Positions 1-6,288 of a DNA stretch of 13,361 nucleotides are shown one piece after another. The number at the start of each line of letters is the position of its first letter. Position 1 is the first letter of the stretch. A model generated the notes under the pieces. The model saw only the letters and a list, made by a program, of their open reading frames with translations, did no database searches and was not told the origin of the DNA. The DNA comes from CAZMRW01 sp964568805 (lineage in GTDB: Bacteria; Pseudomonadota; Gammaproteobacteria; Methylococcales; Methylomonadaceae), in the NCBI GenBank assembly GCA_964568805.1, contig CAZMRW010000105.1:1-13361 (forward strand), given 5' to 3'. The position numbers and the translations under genes were made by a program.

Positions 1-119
1 GAGTCTTTATTAACTTACACCGCTTGCCGGTCGATAATTTTGCAAGTGGCTCATTTATACATCAATTCCTTTGCGTCGTAATTTTTATCATCTGTTACGA
101 CAGTAATCTACTTGGCTTT

Positions 120-187
120 GTAGGATGTGGTGAGGAACGAACCGCATCGTTCGCGATTGATGCGGTTCCTATCGTCACCGCATCCTA
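120..187. repeat. Imperfect extragenic palindrome (REP/MITE-like)
   Basis: The left arm begins GTAGGATGTGGTGAGGAACG and the right arm ends CACCGCATCCTAC. The reverse complement of the right arm follows the left arm with a few mismatches and a 1-base offset, so the whole stretch can fold into one long hairpin. It lies 17 bp beyond the stop codon of the minus-strand pYEATS-like gene, so it could also act as a transcript end structure. I infer it is one copy of a dispersed palindromic family; other copies would lie outside this window. An ORF that reads through it (24-263) is not believable as a gene. Confidence 0.6.
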
Positions 188-204
188 CGGTCTGGAATGG
201 ATTG

Positions 205-843
205 TTAGCGTTCATTTTGAAATACACGACCCATTTCGAAGTCTATGTACCTGTGTAACCTAATTACATCTCCTTTTTTCATGGTCACTCGGCAGGTACA
301 TAGGAAAGGGCCATACGCCGTTGTCGAGATTCCAATTAATCCATCTTTTCTAGTTTCACGATAAACTTTGTTGCCCCAGTATGCCCCAAAGAAAAACTCG
401 GCATGCGCAATGTCATCAAAGTTGGTCGATTTGTGTCTCACAAGAAATATAAAGACATCGTATAGTTGTCCAGGTGCATTTGATGGACTGAGGATATGGG
501 CAAGAAATATGCCTGAATTTATGGTGTAAATGTTATTGCGTTCCTGCCCCCAGTCGTTCGTGGATTCGGGGGCGGGGGTGTGGGATGGTCGAACTCGCTC
601 CAGTACTTTTAGATCCTCACCAATTTCAATTGGACCAGCTTTGACAGAGCTTCCTGAACGCACTCGGTACTCCACAGCTCCGACCAGCGCCTTAATTTGA
701 TCTTTGAGCCAATAGATCGCAACTCCGATCAGAATTACCCATATGACAGTTTGAGCTAAGGGTATCCACTCAGACAAGCTTTCCACTTCGTGTGTCTTGG
801 GACAAGAAATCGTAATTGACTCAGATTTTGATTCTTCTGGCAT
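205..843 (-). CDS. Membrane-anchored pYEATS-like domain protein (putative)
   Basis: The 212-residue product has a polar N-terminus, one hydrophobic segment at about residues 27-46 (IPLAQTVIWVILIGVAIYWL), a linker rich in Pro/Ser/Thr around 85-100, and a compact C-terminal domain from about 125 to 205. That domain contains LYDVFIFLVRHK, FFGAYWGNKVY, TTAYGPFLC and RLHRYIDFEM. I recognise this pattern as the prokaryotic YEATS (pYEATS) family, an immunoglobulin-like beta-sandwich predicted to sense ligands in bacterial conflict systems; this is recall, not a search. The start ATG has an AGGAG Shine-Dalgarno 9 bases upstream. No effector or partner gene is adjacent: the upstream neighbour is the divergent mnmH after 393 bp, and the downstream side is the palindrome and the window edge. 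An alternative is an unrelated single-pass membrane protein. The gene looks real; the domain call is moderate. Confidence 0.65.
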   Translation of the reverse strand: MPEESKSESITISCPKTHEVESLSEWIPLAQTVIWVILIGVAIYWLKDQIKALVGAVEYRVRSGSSVKAGPIEIGEDLKVLERVRPSHTPAPESTNDWGQERNNIYTINSGIFLAHILSPSNAPGQLYDVFIFLVRHKSTNFDDIAHAEFFFGAYWGNKVYRETRKDGLIGISTTAYGPFLCTCRVTMKKGDVIRLHRYIDFEMGRVFQNER

Positions 844-1236
844 AGGGCATTTCTCCTGAGCTTCGAATGAAAGCTAACATTAATAGACACCTTCTTAGGC
901 GCATATTAAAAATGAGTTCCTGGTGTATAAATCCTAACCGAAAACCCAATAGCCTGGATGCTAAAATAATAATTTATTGATAGCAACCTTTTTATGCAAA
1001 ATAGAAATACCCCTCTTTAAAACGCCTGGGTCAGTTCCTCTCTCGAATTTGTGTTATACGTTATGGCATTCTTCCGGAAAAAGCAATTTTGCAGCAAGCA
1101 GCCCTGAGCCTGGTCGAACTAATACGGCTTATTTTCCAGGTGTAATTTAACGTAAGCTACTGGAATGGGTATGCGCTGCCTATCCTGCATTACCTGTGTT
1201 AAGCTTTACTTCCTAATCTTAAATCAGAATTAAGTC
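844..1236. other. Divergent intergenic spacer, no gene seen
   Basis: This 393-bp AT-rich stretch separates the divergent pYEATS-like gene and mnmH. It must hold both promoters, but I see no convincing -35/-10 pair. TTGATA near 976 followed 17 bases later by AATAGA is a weak candidate. At 1103-1118, CCTGAGCCTGGTCGAA resembles, with one extra base, a common dispersed bacterial repeat core (CCTGAGCCTGTCGAA) and may be a decayed copy. No ORF of credible coding character is present. Confidence 0.4.
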
Positions 1237-2322
1237 ATGAGTCACCACCCAACGATTACTGCGGCCGACGCTTTCAGGCTGCTTAGCATCAGTCAAAGGA
1301 TGTCCGTCATCGATGTCAGGTCGGAGGAGGAATATGGGAAGGCTCATTTCGGCAACACGGTGAATATCCCGATACTGTCGGATGCGCATCGCCATGATGT
1401 GGGGCTGACTTATAAACTCGAAGGGACTGAGGCGGCCAAGGCGCTCGGGCACAAGCTCGTCAGCGGAGATTACAAGGAAGCGCTGATTCGACGGTGGTGC
1501 GAGTCGATCAAAAGCTTTCCTGAAGCCCCCGCCTTGATTTTTTGCTGGCGCGGCGGGCTCAGGTCTAACTTGGCCCAGGAGTGGATTTATCAGAACGGCT
1601 GTGAAGCGGTTCGTGTCGAGTCCGGTTATAAAGGTTTACGGCATGAAGCGCTGAAGGTGCTGGAAAATCCGGCACCCTTTATCGTTGTTTCCGGCATGAC
1701 CGGCTCCGGCAAAACCCGCTTGATCCGCCGGCTTCGCCACTTTGTCGATCTTGAGGCCATTGCCAACCATAGAGGCAGCGCTTTCGGATCGCATTTTGGA
1801 TCAAGCCAGCCGCAGCAGGCGACCTTCGAAAACAGGCTGGCGCAATCGCTTTATCACGTGGCCGAAAACACGGCGCTTGAAGATGAAAGCCCGAATATCG
1901 GCCGATGCCACCTGCCAGATCCGCTTTATGTCCGGATGGTCGAAGCGCCGATGGTGATGATTGAAACGCCGCCCCGGCAGCGTGCCTTTGAAATCTACCG
2001 GGAATATGTTCAAACGCCGCTGGCTGGCGGCATGGGCTTGGCGGCATTGGCACAGAGCCTTGCGCAAAATGTCGAACGGATTAGAAACAAGCTGGGCGGC
2101 CTGGAGTGCGATCATATCAAAAGCCTTCTGGCCAGGGCGTTTACATTCGATGCGATGGCTGAAGACGGCATCGCCGCGCATCTCGACTGGATCGAACGCC
2201 TGCTGATGCAGTATTACGATAAGCAGTATCTTTATTCGCTTGCGTTAAAGTCGCGGAAGACCCTGTTTAAAGGGGCCTGGCAGGACTGTCTGGATTTTTT
2301 AAAGCATCTGCAACATGAATAA
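1237..2322 (+). CDS. mnmH: tRNA 2-selenouridine synthase (MnmH/SelU/YbbB)
   Basis: MnmH replaces the sulfur of 2-thiouridine at wobble position 34 of Lys, Glu and Gln tRNAs with selenium from selenophosphate, through a geranylated intermediate. The 361-residue protein has the family layout. An N-terminal rhodanese domain carries the catalytic Cys103 in IFCWRGGLRS. A P-loop domain follows, with Walker A GMTGSGKT at 153-160, the HRGSAFG stretch near 178-184, the TFEN signature at 196-199 and the DESPNIG segment. Length is normal for the family. The ATG lacks an obvious Shine-Dalgarno, but the next residues match the usual N-terminus of the family. The last codons overlap the start of the selD fusion by 8 bp (ATGAATAA), so the two are almost certainly co-transcribed and translationally coupled. 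I consider this call firm. Confidence 0.95.
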   Translation: MSHHPTITAADAFRLLSISQRMSVIDVRSEEEYGKAHFGNTVNIPILSDAHRHDVGLTYKLEGTEAAKALGHKLVSGDYKEALIRRWCESIKSFPEAPALIFCWRGGLRSNLAQEWIYQNGCEAVRVESGYKGLRHEALKVLENPAPFIVVSGMTGSGKTRLIRRLRHFVDLEAIANHRGSAFGSHFGSSQPQQATFENRLAQSLYHVAENTALEDESPNIGRCHLPDPLYVRMVEAPMVMIETPPRQRAFEIYREYVQTPLAGGMGLAALAQSLAQNVERIRNKLGGLECDHIKSLLARAFTFDAMAEDGIAAHLDWIERLLMQYYDKQYLYSLALKSRKTLFKGAWQDCLDFLKHLQHE

Positions 2323-4585
2323 AAGCGCGACGCCCATTGTTTCAGACCTGGTCCTGCTCGGCGGCGGGCATGCCAATATCCAGGTCTTGAAGATGATGGC
2401 GATGAATCCGATCGGCGGCCTCAGAATCACGTTAATCTCCGATCAGACCCATTCGCCTTACTCCGGCATGGTCCCCGGCTATCTGGCGGGATATTATGCC
2501 TATGAAGACTGCCATTTCGATCTCAGAAGACTCTGCGAAGAACTCGGCCAGCGATTTATCAAGGCAAAAATTATCGGGATCGACCCCCAAACAAAAAAAA
2601 TCCGGCTGGAGAATAGAGCGGAGGTCCGTTACGACTGCGCGTCGATTAACGTCGGCATCGAGCCCAGGAGTCTAACGCATTTGTCGCAAGCGTCGGCTTC
2701 GATGCTGATCCCGCTTAAGCCGATTTCCCGATTTATTGCGCATTGGGACCAGTTGATTGCAGACTTGAAGGCTTATCGAGGCAGTGAGCCGTTGCCGCTG
2801 GCCGTTGTCGGGGCAGGGGCCGCGGGCGTTGAAATCTCGATCATCCTGAAAATGCTGATCGATCAAAACCGCTGGAATGCCCGGGTCAGCCTGATTCACC
2901 GGCATGACTTTCTGGTTTCGGAAAAAGACCTTCGCGCCCAGAAACGATTGTTAAAAACGCTGAAAGATTTAAACGTAAACGTCCTGCAAAATACCGAGGT
3001 GCTGGACGTGAGGGAAAACAGCCTGATGCTGAAAGAGGGTCAGGGGCTAACTCGTGTCGAGAGCTTTTACCGGGTGCTGGTCGCCACCCAGGCGGCTGCA
3101 CCGCAGTGGTTTAAACGTTCGGGGCTGCCGGTCGATGAGGAGGGTTTTGTCAAAGTGACCGGAAAACTCCTCGTCGAGAACGAAGACGCCCTTTTTGCCG
3201 CGGGAGATTGCATTAACTTCTCGCCTTCACCTTTGAAAAAGGCCGGCGTTTATGCGGTCAGGCAGGGCAGGGTTCTTGAACACAATATCCGCGCCTTCTT
3301 TACCCGGAAACCGTCATTAAAAACCTTTTATCCCAAGAAAAATGTCCTGTCCTTGATTACCCTTGGCGACCGGAAAGCGCTGGTCCATCAGGATAGCGCT
3401 TCGATCCTCAGATGGATGTGGCCTGCGCTGTTATGGAAAGTCAAAGACGGCATAGACAGGCGGTTTATGGCGCGTTTTCAGGCCAAAACATTTCCGGTAA
3501 ATCCGGGGCATATTAGCAAAGCCATGCCTGCGCCCAAGAGCACACTGGTTCCGGAAGATTGGGAAGAAAACACCTGCGGCGGCTGCGGCAGTAAACTGGC
3601 GGCTTCCACGCTGAGCCAAAGCCTGGCTAAACTGACGATTCCGAAAGATGACTTGGTGCTGCTGGGAGTAAAAGATGGTGAAGACTGCGCGTTGACCCGG
3701 TTTTCCGAGAACACCTTGTGCCTGCAAACGATCGACCAATTCCGCTCGTTTATTTCAGACCCCTATTTATTGGGTCAAATTGCCGCCCAGCATGCGTTGA
3801 GCGATATCTACGCCATGGGCGGCGTTGCCAGGTCGGTCCAGGTGGGCTTAACCCTCTGCGCGGCAAGCGAGAAGATACAGAGGGAAGACATTTTTCAAGT
3901 GATGTCGGGTGTGCTGGCTATCCTGTCTAAATGCGATGCAGCGCTTGTCGGCGGCCATACCGGCGAGGGTTCGGAGCTGGCTCTTGCGATAGCCGTCCAG
4001 GGTGAAGTAAAGCCGGATCAAGTATTAAGGAAACAGCTGAGCCGGCCGGGAAACCGATTGATTTTCACCAAGCCTATCGGCACGGGCGTCATTTTTGCCG
4101 CCAATATGCTGGCGCAGGCTAACGGCAAATGGGTCGATGCCGCGCTGACCGGCATGCTGCAATCCAACAGGACGGCAATGGACGCGATCAGAGATTTTGA
4201 TCTTTCCGGGTGTACCGATATCACCGGATTCGGCCTGTTGGGCCATGCCTTTGAAATGATGGGAAAGCAGGGCGATGACGCATTGGGCATTATCATCGAC
4301 TATCAGAGCATCCCTCTGTACGACGGGGTCAGCGAATTATTCGGGAAAGGCTACTTTGCCTCTCTTGCCGGTAAAAACCGTGCATCTTTGAGTCCGGTGC
4401 TGAGCGACGAAGTAAGCTATCTGCGCTTTCCAGCGCTTTTCGATCCGCAAACAAGCGGAGGGCTGTTGTTTTCAGTGCCCGCTGATCAGGCGGATGACTG
4501 CCTGAACGCGCTCCACCAGAGCGGCGTCGCCACGGCCTGCATTATCGGCGAAGTGATTGCCGAGAATAAAATTATCGTTCGTTGA
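2315..4585 (+). CDS. selD: Selenide, water dikinase fused to FAD/NAD(P) oxidoreductase
   Basis: SelD makes selenophosphate from selenide and ATP. This 756-residue protein has two parts. Residues 1 to about 400 form a pyridine-nucleotide-disulfide/NDH-2-like oxidoreductase, with an FAD-binding GGGHANIQVL near 16-25, an NAD(P)-binding GAGAAG at 166-171 and a second FAD motif FAAGDC at 294-299. Residues from about 415 onward are SelD: TCGGCGSK with Cys424 and Lys427 matching the catalytic Cys/Lys pair, SDIYAMGG at 496-503, GGHTGEGSE from 546 and DPQTSGG at 710-716. The catalytic residue is encoded TGC, so it is Cys and not selenocysteine. Such fusions are known in many bacteria; the oxidoreductase part may provide reduced selenium, which is inference. 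No selA, selB or Sec-tRNA gene lies in the window, so the visible use of selenophosphate is tRNA modification by the upstream mnmH. Confidence 0.94.
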   Translation: MNKSATPIVSDLVLLGGGHANIQVLKMMAMNPIGGLRITLISDQTHSPYSGMVPGYLAGYYAYEDCHFDLRRLCEELGQRFIKAKIIGIDPQTKKIRLENRAEVRYDCASINVGIEPRSLTHLSQASASMLIPLKPISRFIAHWDQLIADLKAYRGSEPLPLAVVGAGAAGVEISIILKMLIDQNRWNARVSLIHRHDFLVSEKDLRAQKRLLKTLKDLNVNVLQNTEVLDVRENSLMLKEGQGLTRVESFYRVLVATQAAAPQWFKRSGLPVDEEGFVKVTGKLLVENEDALFAAGDCINFSPSPLKKAGVYAVRQGRVLEHNIRAFFTRKPSLKTFYPKKNVLSLITLGDRKALVHQDSASILRWMWPALLWKVKDGIDRRFMARFQAKTFPVNPGHISKAMPAPKSTLVPEDWEENTCGGCGSKLAASTLSQSLAKLTIPKDDLVLLGVKDGEDCALTRFSENTLCLQTIDQFRSFISDPYLLGQIAAQHALSDIYAMGGVARSVQVGLTLCAASEKIQREDIFQVMSGVLAILSKCDAALVGGHTGEGSELALAIAVQGEVKPDQVLRKQLSRPGNRLIFTKPIGTGVIFAANMLAQANGKWVDAALTGMLQSNRTAMDAIRDFDLSGCTDITGFGLLGHAFEMMGKQGDDALGIIIDYQSIPLYDGVSELFGKGYFASLAGKNRASLSPVLSDEVSYLRFPALFDPQTSGGLLFSVPADQADDCLNALHQSGVATACIIGEVIAENKIIVR

Positions 4586-4603
4586 TTTACACCGATGGGC
4601 TTA

Positions 4604-4759
4604 TCATGGGCGTTTACGATCCCAGTCGCTATTCAAAATCAGTTGTCCCGCTTGCAGTGCCTGCTTTCGCCATTGCCGCCAGTAACTTTGCGCTTGCTGC
4701 TGGCGTAAACAACGTAGATAGCGTACTCGTTGAGCAGCTTTAAGAGGTTCGTGAATCAT
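4604..4759 (-). CDS. Hypothetical small ORF, 51 aa
   Basis: This small ORF encodes MIHEPLKAAQRVRYLRCLRQ and continues with a helix rich in Arg, Gln and Trp, ending DWDRKRP. It is basic, has no membrane segment, and I do not recognise a family. Its ATG shares one base with the TAA of a 32-residue ORF just upstream (TAATG), a layout typical of translational coupling. No clear Shine-Dalgarno precedes it. It converges with selD, leaving 18 bp between the two stop codons. It may be a genuine small gene, the tail of a gene lost by deletion, or chance. The zone also carries the broken DUF488 gene, so a remnant is plausible. Confidence 0.25.
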   Translation of the reverse strand: MIHEPLKAAQRVRYLRCLRQQQAQSYWRQWRKQALQAGQLILNSDWDRKRP

Positions 4760-4857
4760 TAACTTGCAATAAGGATTGTCAGAAGGATTACAGAATCCTC
4801 CACATCTTCATGAGAATGGGGTTCTCCTGTCATGTTGTTACCAGCGACGAAGCTCAT
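4759..4857 (-). CDS. Hypothetical very small ORF, 32 aa
   Basis: This ORF starts MSFVAGNNMTGEPHSHEDVE and ends with a short hydrophobic tail. Its stop overlaps the ATG of the 51-residue ORF by one base. Its first codons overlap, in a different frame, the end of the broken DUF488 sequence, so it may have come into being only when that gene was truncated. An internal ATG at its codon 9 is another possible start. No family is recognised; this is recorded mainly because of the TAATG junction. Confidence 0.15.
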   Translation of the reverse strand: MSFVAGNNMTGEPHSHEDVEDSVILLTILIAS

Positions 4858-5000
4858 TTGAGGGGGCCACTTCCTTGGCCCAGAAATCAATACTGGCATC
4901 TGCCTTTGAAAGGCCACGCGGCCCATAAACGGTCAACCAGAATGCGCATTCCGTCTATATCTGCCGGCGGTTCGTAAACCCGTTTAAGTTGAAGTCGCAT
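4838..5000 (-). pseudogene. DUF488-family gene, truncated and frameshifted
   Basis: From the ATG at 5000 the frame reads MRLQLKRVYEPPADIDGMRI and on through LVDRLW, a clear DUF488 N-terminus, then loses the pattern and stops at 4887 after 37 codons. Removing one base from the CCC run at 4922-4924 restores PRGLSKADASIDFWAKEV and APSNELRRW, then a TAA at 4838. The restored 53-residue stretch matches the intact DUF488 protein at 12672-13037 at 35 of 53 positions, but the second half of the family (from the FGHxPxRW stretch on) is absent. The gene is therefore broken twice: by a +1 shift and by 3' loss. Its ATG lies inside the end of lysR (17-bp overlap) with GGGAG just upstream, showing that it was once coupled to lysR. 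Confidence 0.8.
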
Positions 5001-5886
5001 TTTTGCTCCCATTGTTTAAAGAATTCAATTCATGGCTTTTTTGTTGCTCGACAACAGGCAATAAACGCAAGCTATCCAGCACCTGTTGCAATACCATGGA
5101 ATCACTATCGCGTGGAAAAACCATATAAGCGGGTAATCTGAATTGTGGACTGCCGGGTATATGAAACAATTTTTTGGCCTGGATTAAAGGCTCAGCCAGG
5201 CGTATAGGCAAAAAACAGGAACCGCCATTACTGATAATTAACTGCACTCCCAGCCAGCCGATATTGACCACCTGGGGAGGGCGTTCAAGGTCAGGATAAC
5301 TGCTGCTGTGCAGTGCGTAAAATGCCGGCCCCCAGTCTACATATATGTAATCTTCATTCGGCCAGGGTTGATCCGGATCGGTGGTCATCAGCACCAGGGT
5401 TTCATCAAAAAAATGCTCAATCTGAAGACCGGGGTTATGTTGTGGAGTGTACATCAGACACACATCCATTCTGCCTTCGGTTAGTCCGCGCATTAAATCT
5501 TCTTCAAAGCCGATTTCGCTACGAATGAAAATATCCGGAGCCTGCAATCGCATTGCGCCGACCCAACGAGGCAGCAATTCTTCCCATAAGGCAGTCCGTG
5601 CCCCCACTGTAATGCTGGCCCGAAAACGGCTGGGCAACCCTATATCATGCCGCGCCTGTTCCAGTGTTAATAACATGGACTTGGCATGACGCAAAAAGCG
5701 CTGCCCCGTGAGCGTTAACGCAGCGCCGGAGCGGTTGCGCACAAACAGGGTAACGCCGAGATAGGCTTCCAGCCTCTGTATGCGTGTACTCACTGTCGAT
5801 TGGGTAACATGAAGTCTATTGGCCGCTTCCATAAAACTGCCATTGGCGACCACACCCAAAAAAGTTCTAATTTGATCTATGTCCAT
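4984..5886 (-). CDS. LysR-type transcriptional regulator of the efflux operon
   Basis: This is a LysR-family DNA-binding regulator of 300 residues from the ATG at 5886, which is the family's usual length. The N-terminal winged helix-turn-helix is clear: MDIDQIRTFLGVVANGSFME, then AANRLHVTQSTVSTRIQRLE at about 21-40 with the recognition helix, and LFVRNRSGAALTLTG. The rest is a periplasmic-binding-like effector domain of unknown ligand. The frame can be extended 12 codons to a TTG at 5922, but that would run through the operator, and the ATG matches the family's N-terminus, so I prefer the ATG. Neither start has a good Shine-Dalgarno. The gene is divergent from the lipoprotein-MFS-OMF operon, the standard layout for a LysR regulator and its target. 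Its 3' end overlaps the broken DUF488 gene. Confidence 0.92.
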   Translation of the reverse strand: MDIDQIRTFLGVVANGSFMEAANRLHVTQSTVSTRIQRLEAYLGVTLFVRNRSGAALTLTGQRFLRHAKSMLLTLEQARHDIGLPSRFRASITVGARTALWEELLPRWVGAMRLQAPDIFIRSEIGFEEDLMRGLTEGRMDVCLMYTPQHNPGLQIEHFFDETLVLMTTDPDQPWPNEDYIYVDWGPAFYALHSSSYPDLERPPQVVNIGWLGVQLIISNGGSCFLPIRLAEPLIQAKKLFHIPGSPQFRLPAYMVFPRDSDSMVLQQVLDSLRLLPVVEQQKSHELNSLNNGSKNATST

Positions 5887-5890
5887 AATT

Positions 5891-5915
5891 TTAGTATCGG
5901 ATAATTCGATACTAA
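5891..5915. promoter_or_regulatory. LysR operator: 9-7-9 inverted repeat with T-N11-A
   Basis: TTAGTATCG and CGATACTAA are perfect 9-bp inverted arms around GATAATT. Within them ATC-N9-GAT gives the T-N11-A core (T at 5897, A at 5909) typical of LysR-family recognition sites. It sits 4 bp upstream of the preferred lysR ATG and about 20 bp upstream of a possible efflux-operon -10 box. This would fit autorepression of lysR and control of the divergent operon. The repeat is seen directly; binding by the neighbouring regulator is inferred. Confidence 0.7.
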
Positions 5916-5935
5916 TGTCCAATAAATATCGTTTG

Positions 5936-5941
5936 TATAAT
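5936..5941 (+). promoter_or_regulatory. Candidate -10 box of the efflux operon
   Basis: A perfect TATAAT lies on the plus strand 20 bp past the operator. No good -35 hexamer is found 16-18 bp upstream (TAATGT at best), as expected for a promoter that needs an activator. The same AT-rich stretch reads TATTAT on the minus strand and could serve lysR, giving overlapping divergent promoters. The implied leader to the lipoprotein start at 6289 is long, about 340 nt. Confidence 0.35.
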
Positions 5942-5995
5942 ATAACTTTTAGCTTTTATATTAGTAATAAGATTAATAAATCTCTTGTAACAATG

Positions 5996-6020
5996 TTTCC
6001 AGCTCAAATCGGCCTGGAAA
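5996..6020. repeat. Perfect 7-bp inverted repeat in the efflux leader
   Basis: TTTCCAG and CTGGAAA flank an 11-base spacer. It lies between the candidate promoter and the lipoprotein gene. It could be a second regulator site or an RNA hairpin in the leader; it lacks the T-N11-A core and has no T-run, so it is neither an evident LysR box nor a terminator. Confidence 0.35.
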
Positions 6021-6288
6021 TCAATAAGACCGATCATCTGAAAATGGGTGTCGGCAAATGATTCGTCTTTCTTAATGTCGGTACCCTGACTTCTGTCTGG
6101 AGAAAAATTTGATCAAAAATAAACTGACTGCCTGGTGCGGTAAACGAAGTAAAGCCCCCAATGGAATATTGACCGCTGAAATCACTGTCGCTACGTCCGT
6201 GAATATTGCTTACCTGAAGATATTGAATCACGTGCGCATCGGCCACTTTTTCAAAAAAATGTTCTATGCGCTGCGTTCCATTACAACG

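Noticed and set aside
24..263. 79-residue plus-strand ORF at the left end
   Set aside because: It runs straight through the palindrome at 120-187 and overlaps the 3' end of the pYEATS-like gene, and the encoded sequence has no recognisable pattern.
1103..1118. CCTGAGCCTGGTCGAA as a member of a common dispersed repeat
   Set aside because: It differs by an inserted base from the core I know and has no matching inverted arm nearby, so it was kept only as a remark in the spacer entry.
3569..3600. Selenocysteine at the SelD active site
   Set aside because: The active-site codon is TGC, which encodes Cys; there is no in-frame TGA.
5887..5922. Longer lysR start at a TTG, adding 12 residues
   Set aside because: The extension runs through the operator palindrome, the start is TTG without Shine-Dalgarno, and the ATG at 5886 gives the normal family N-terminus.
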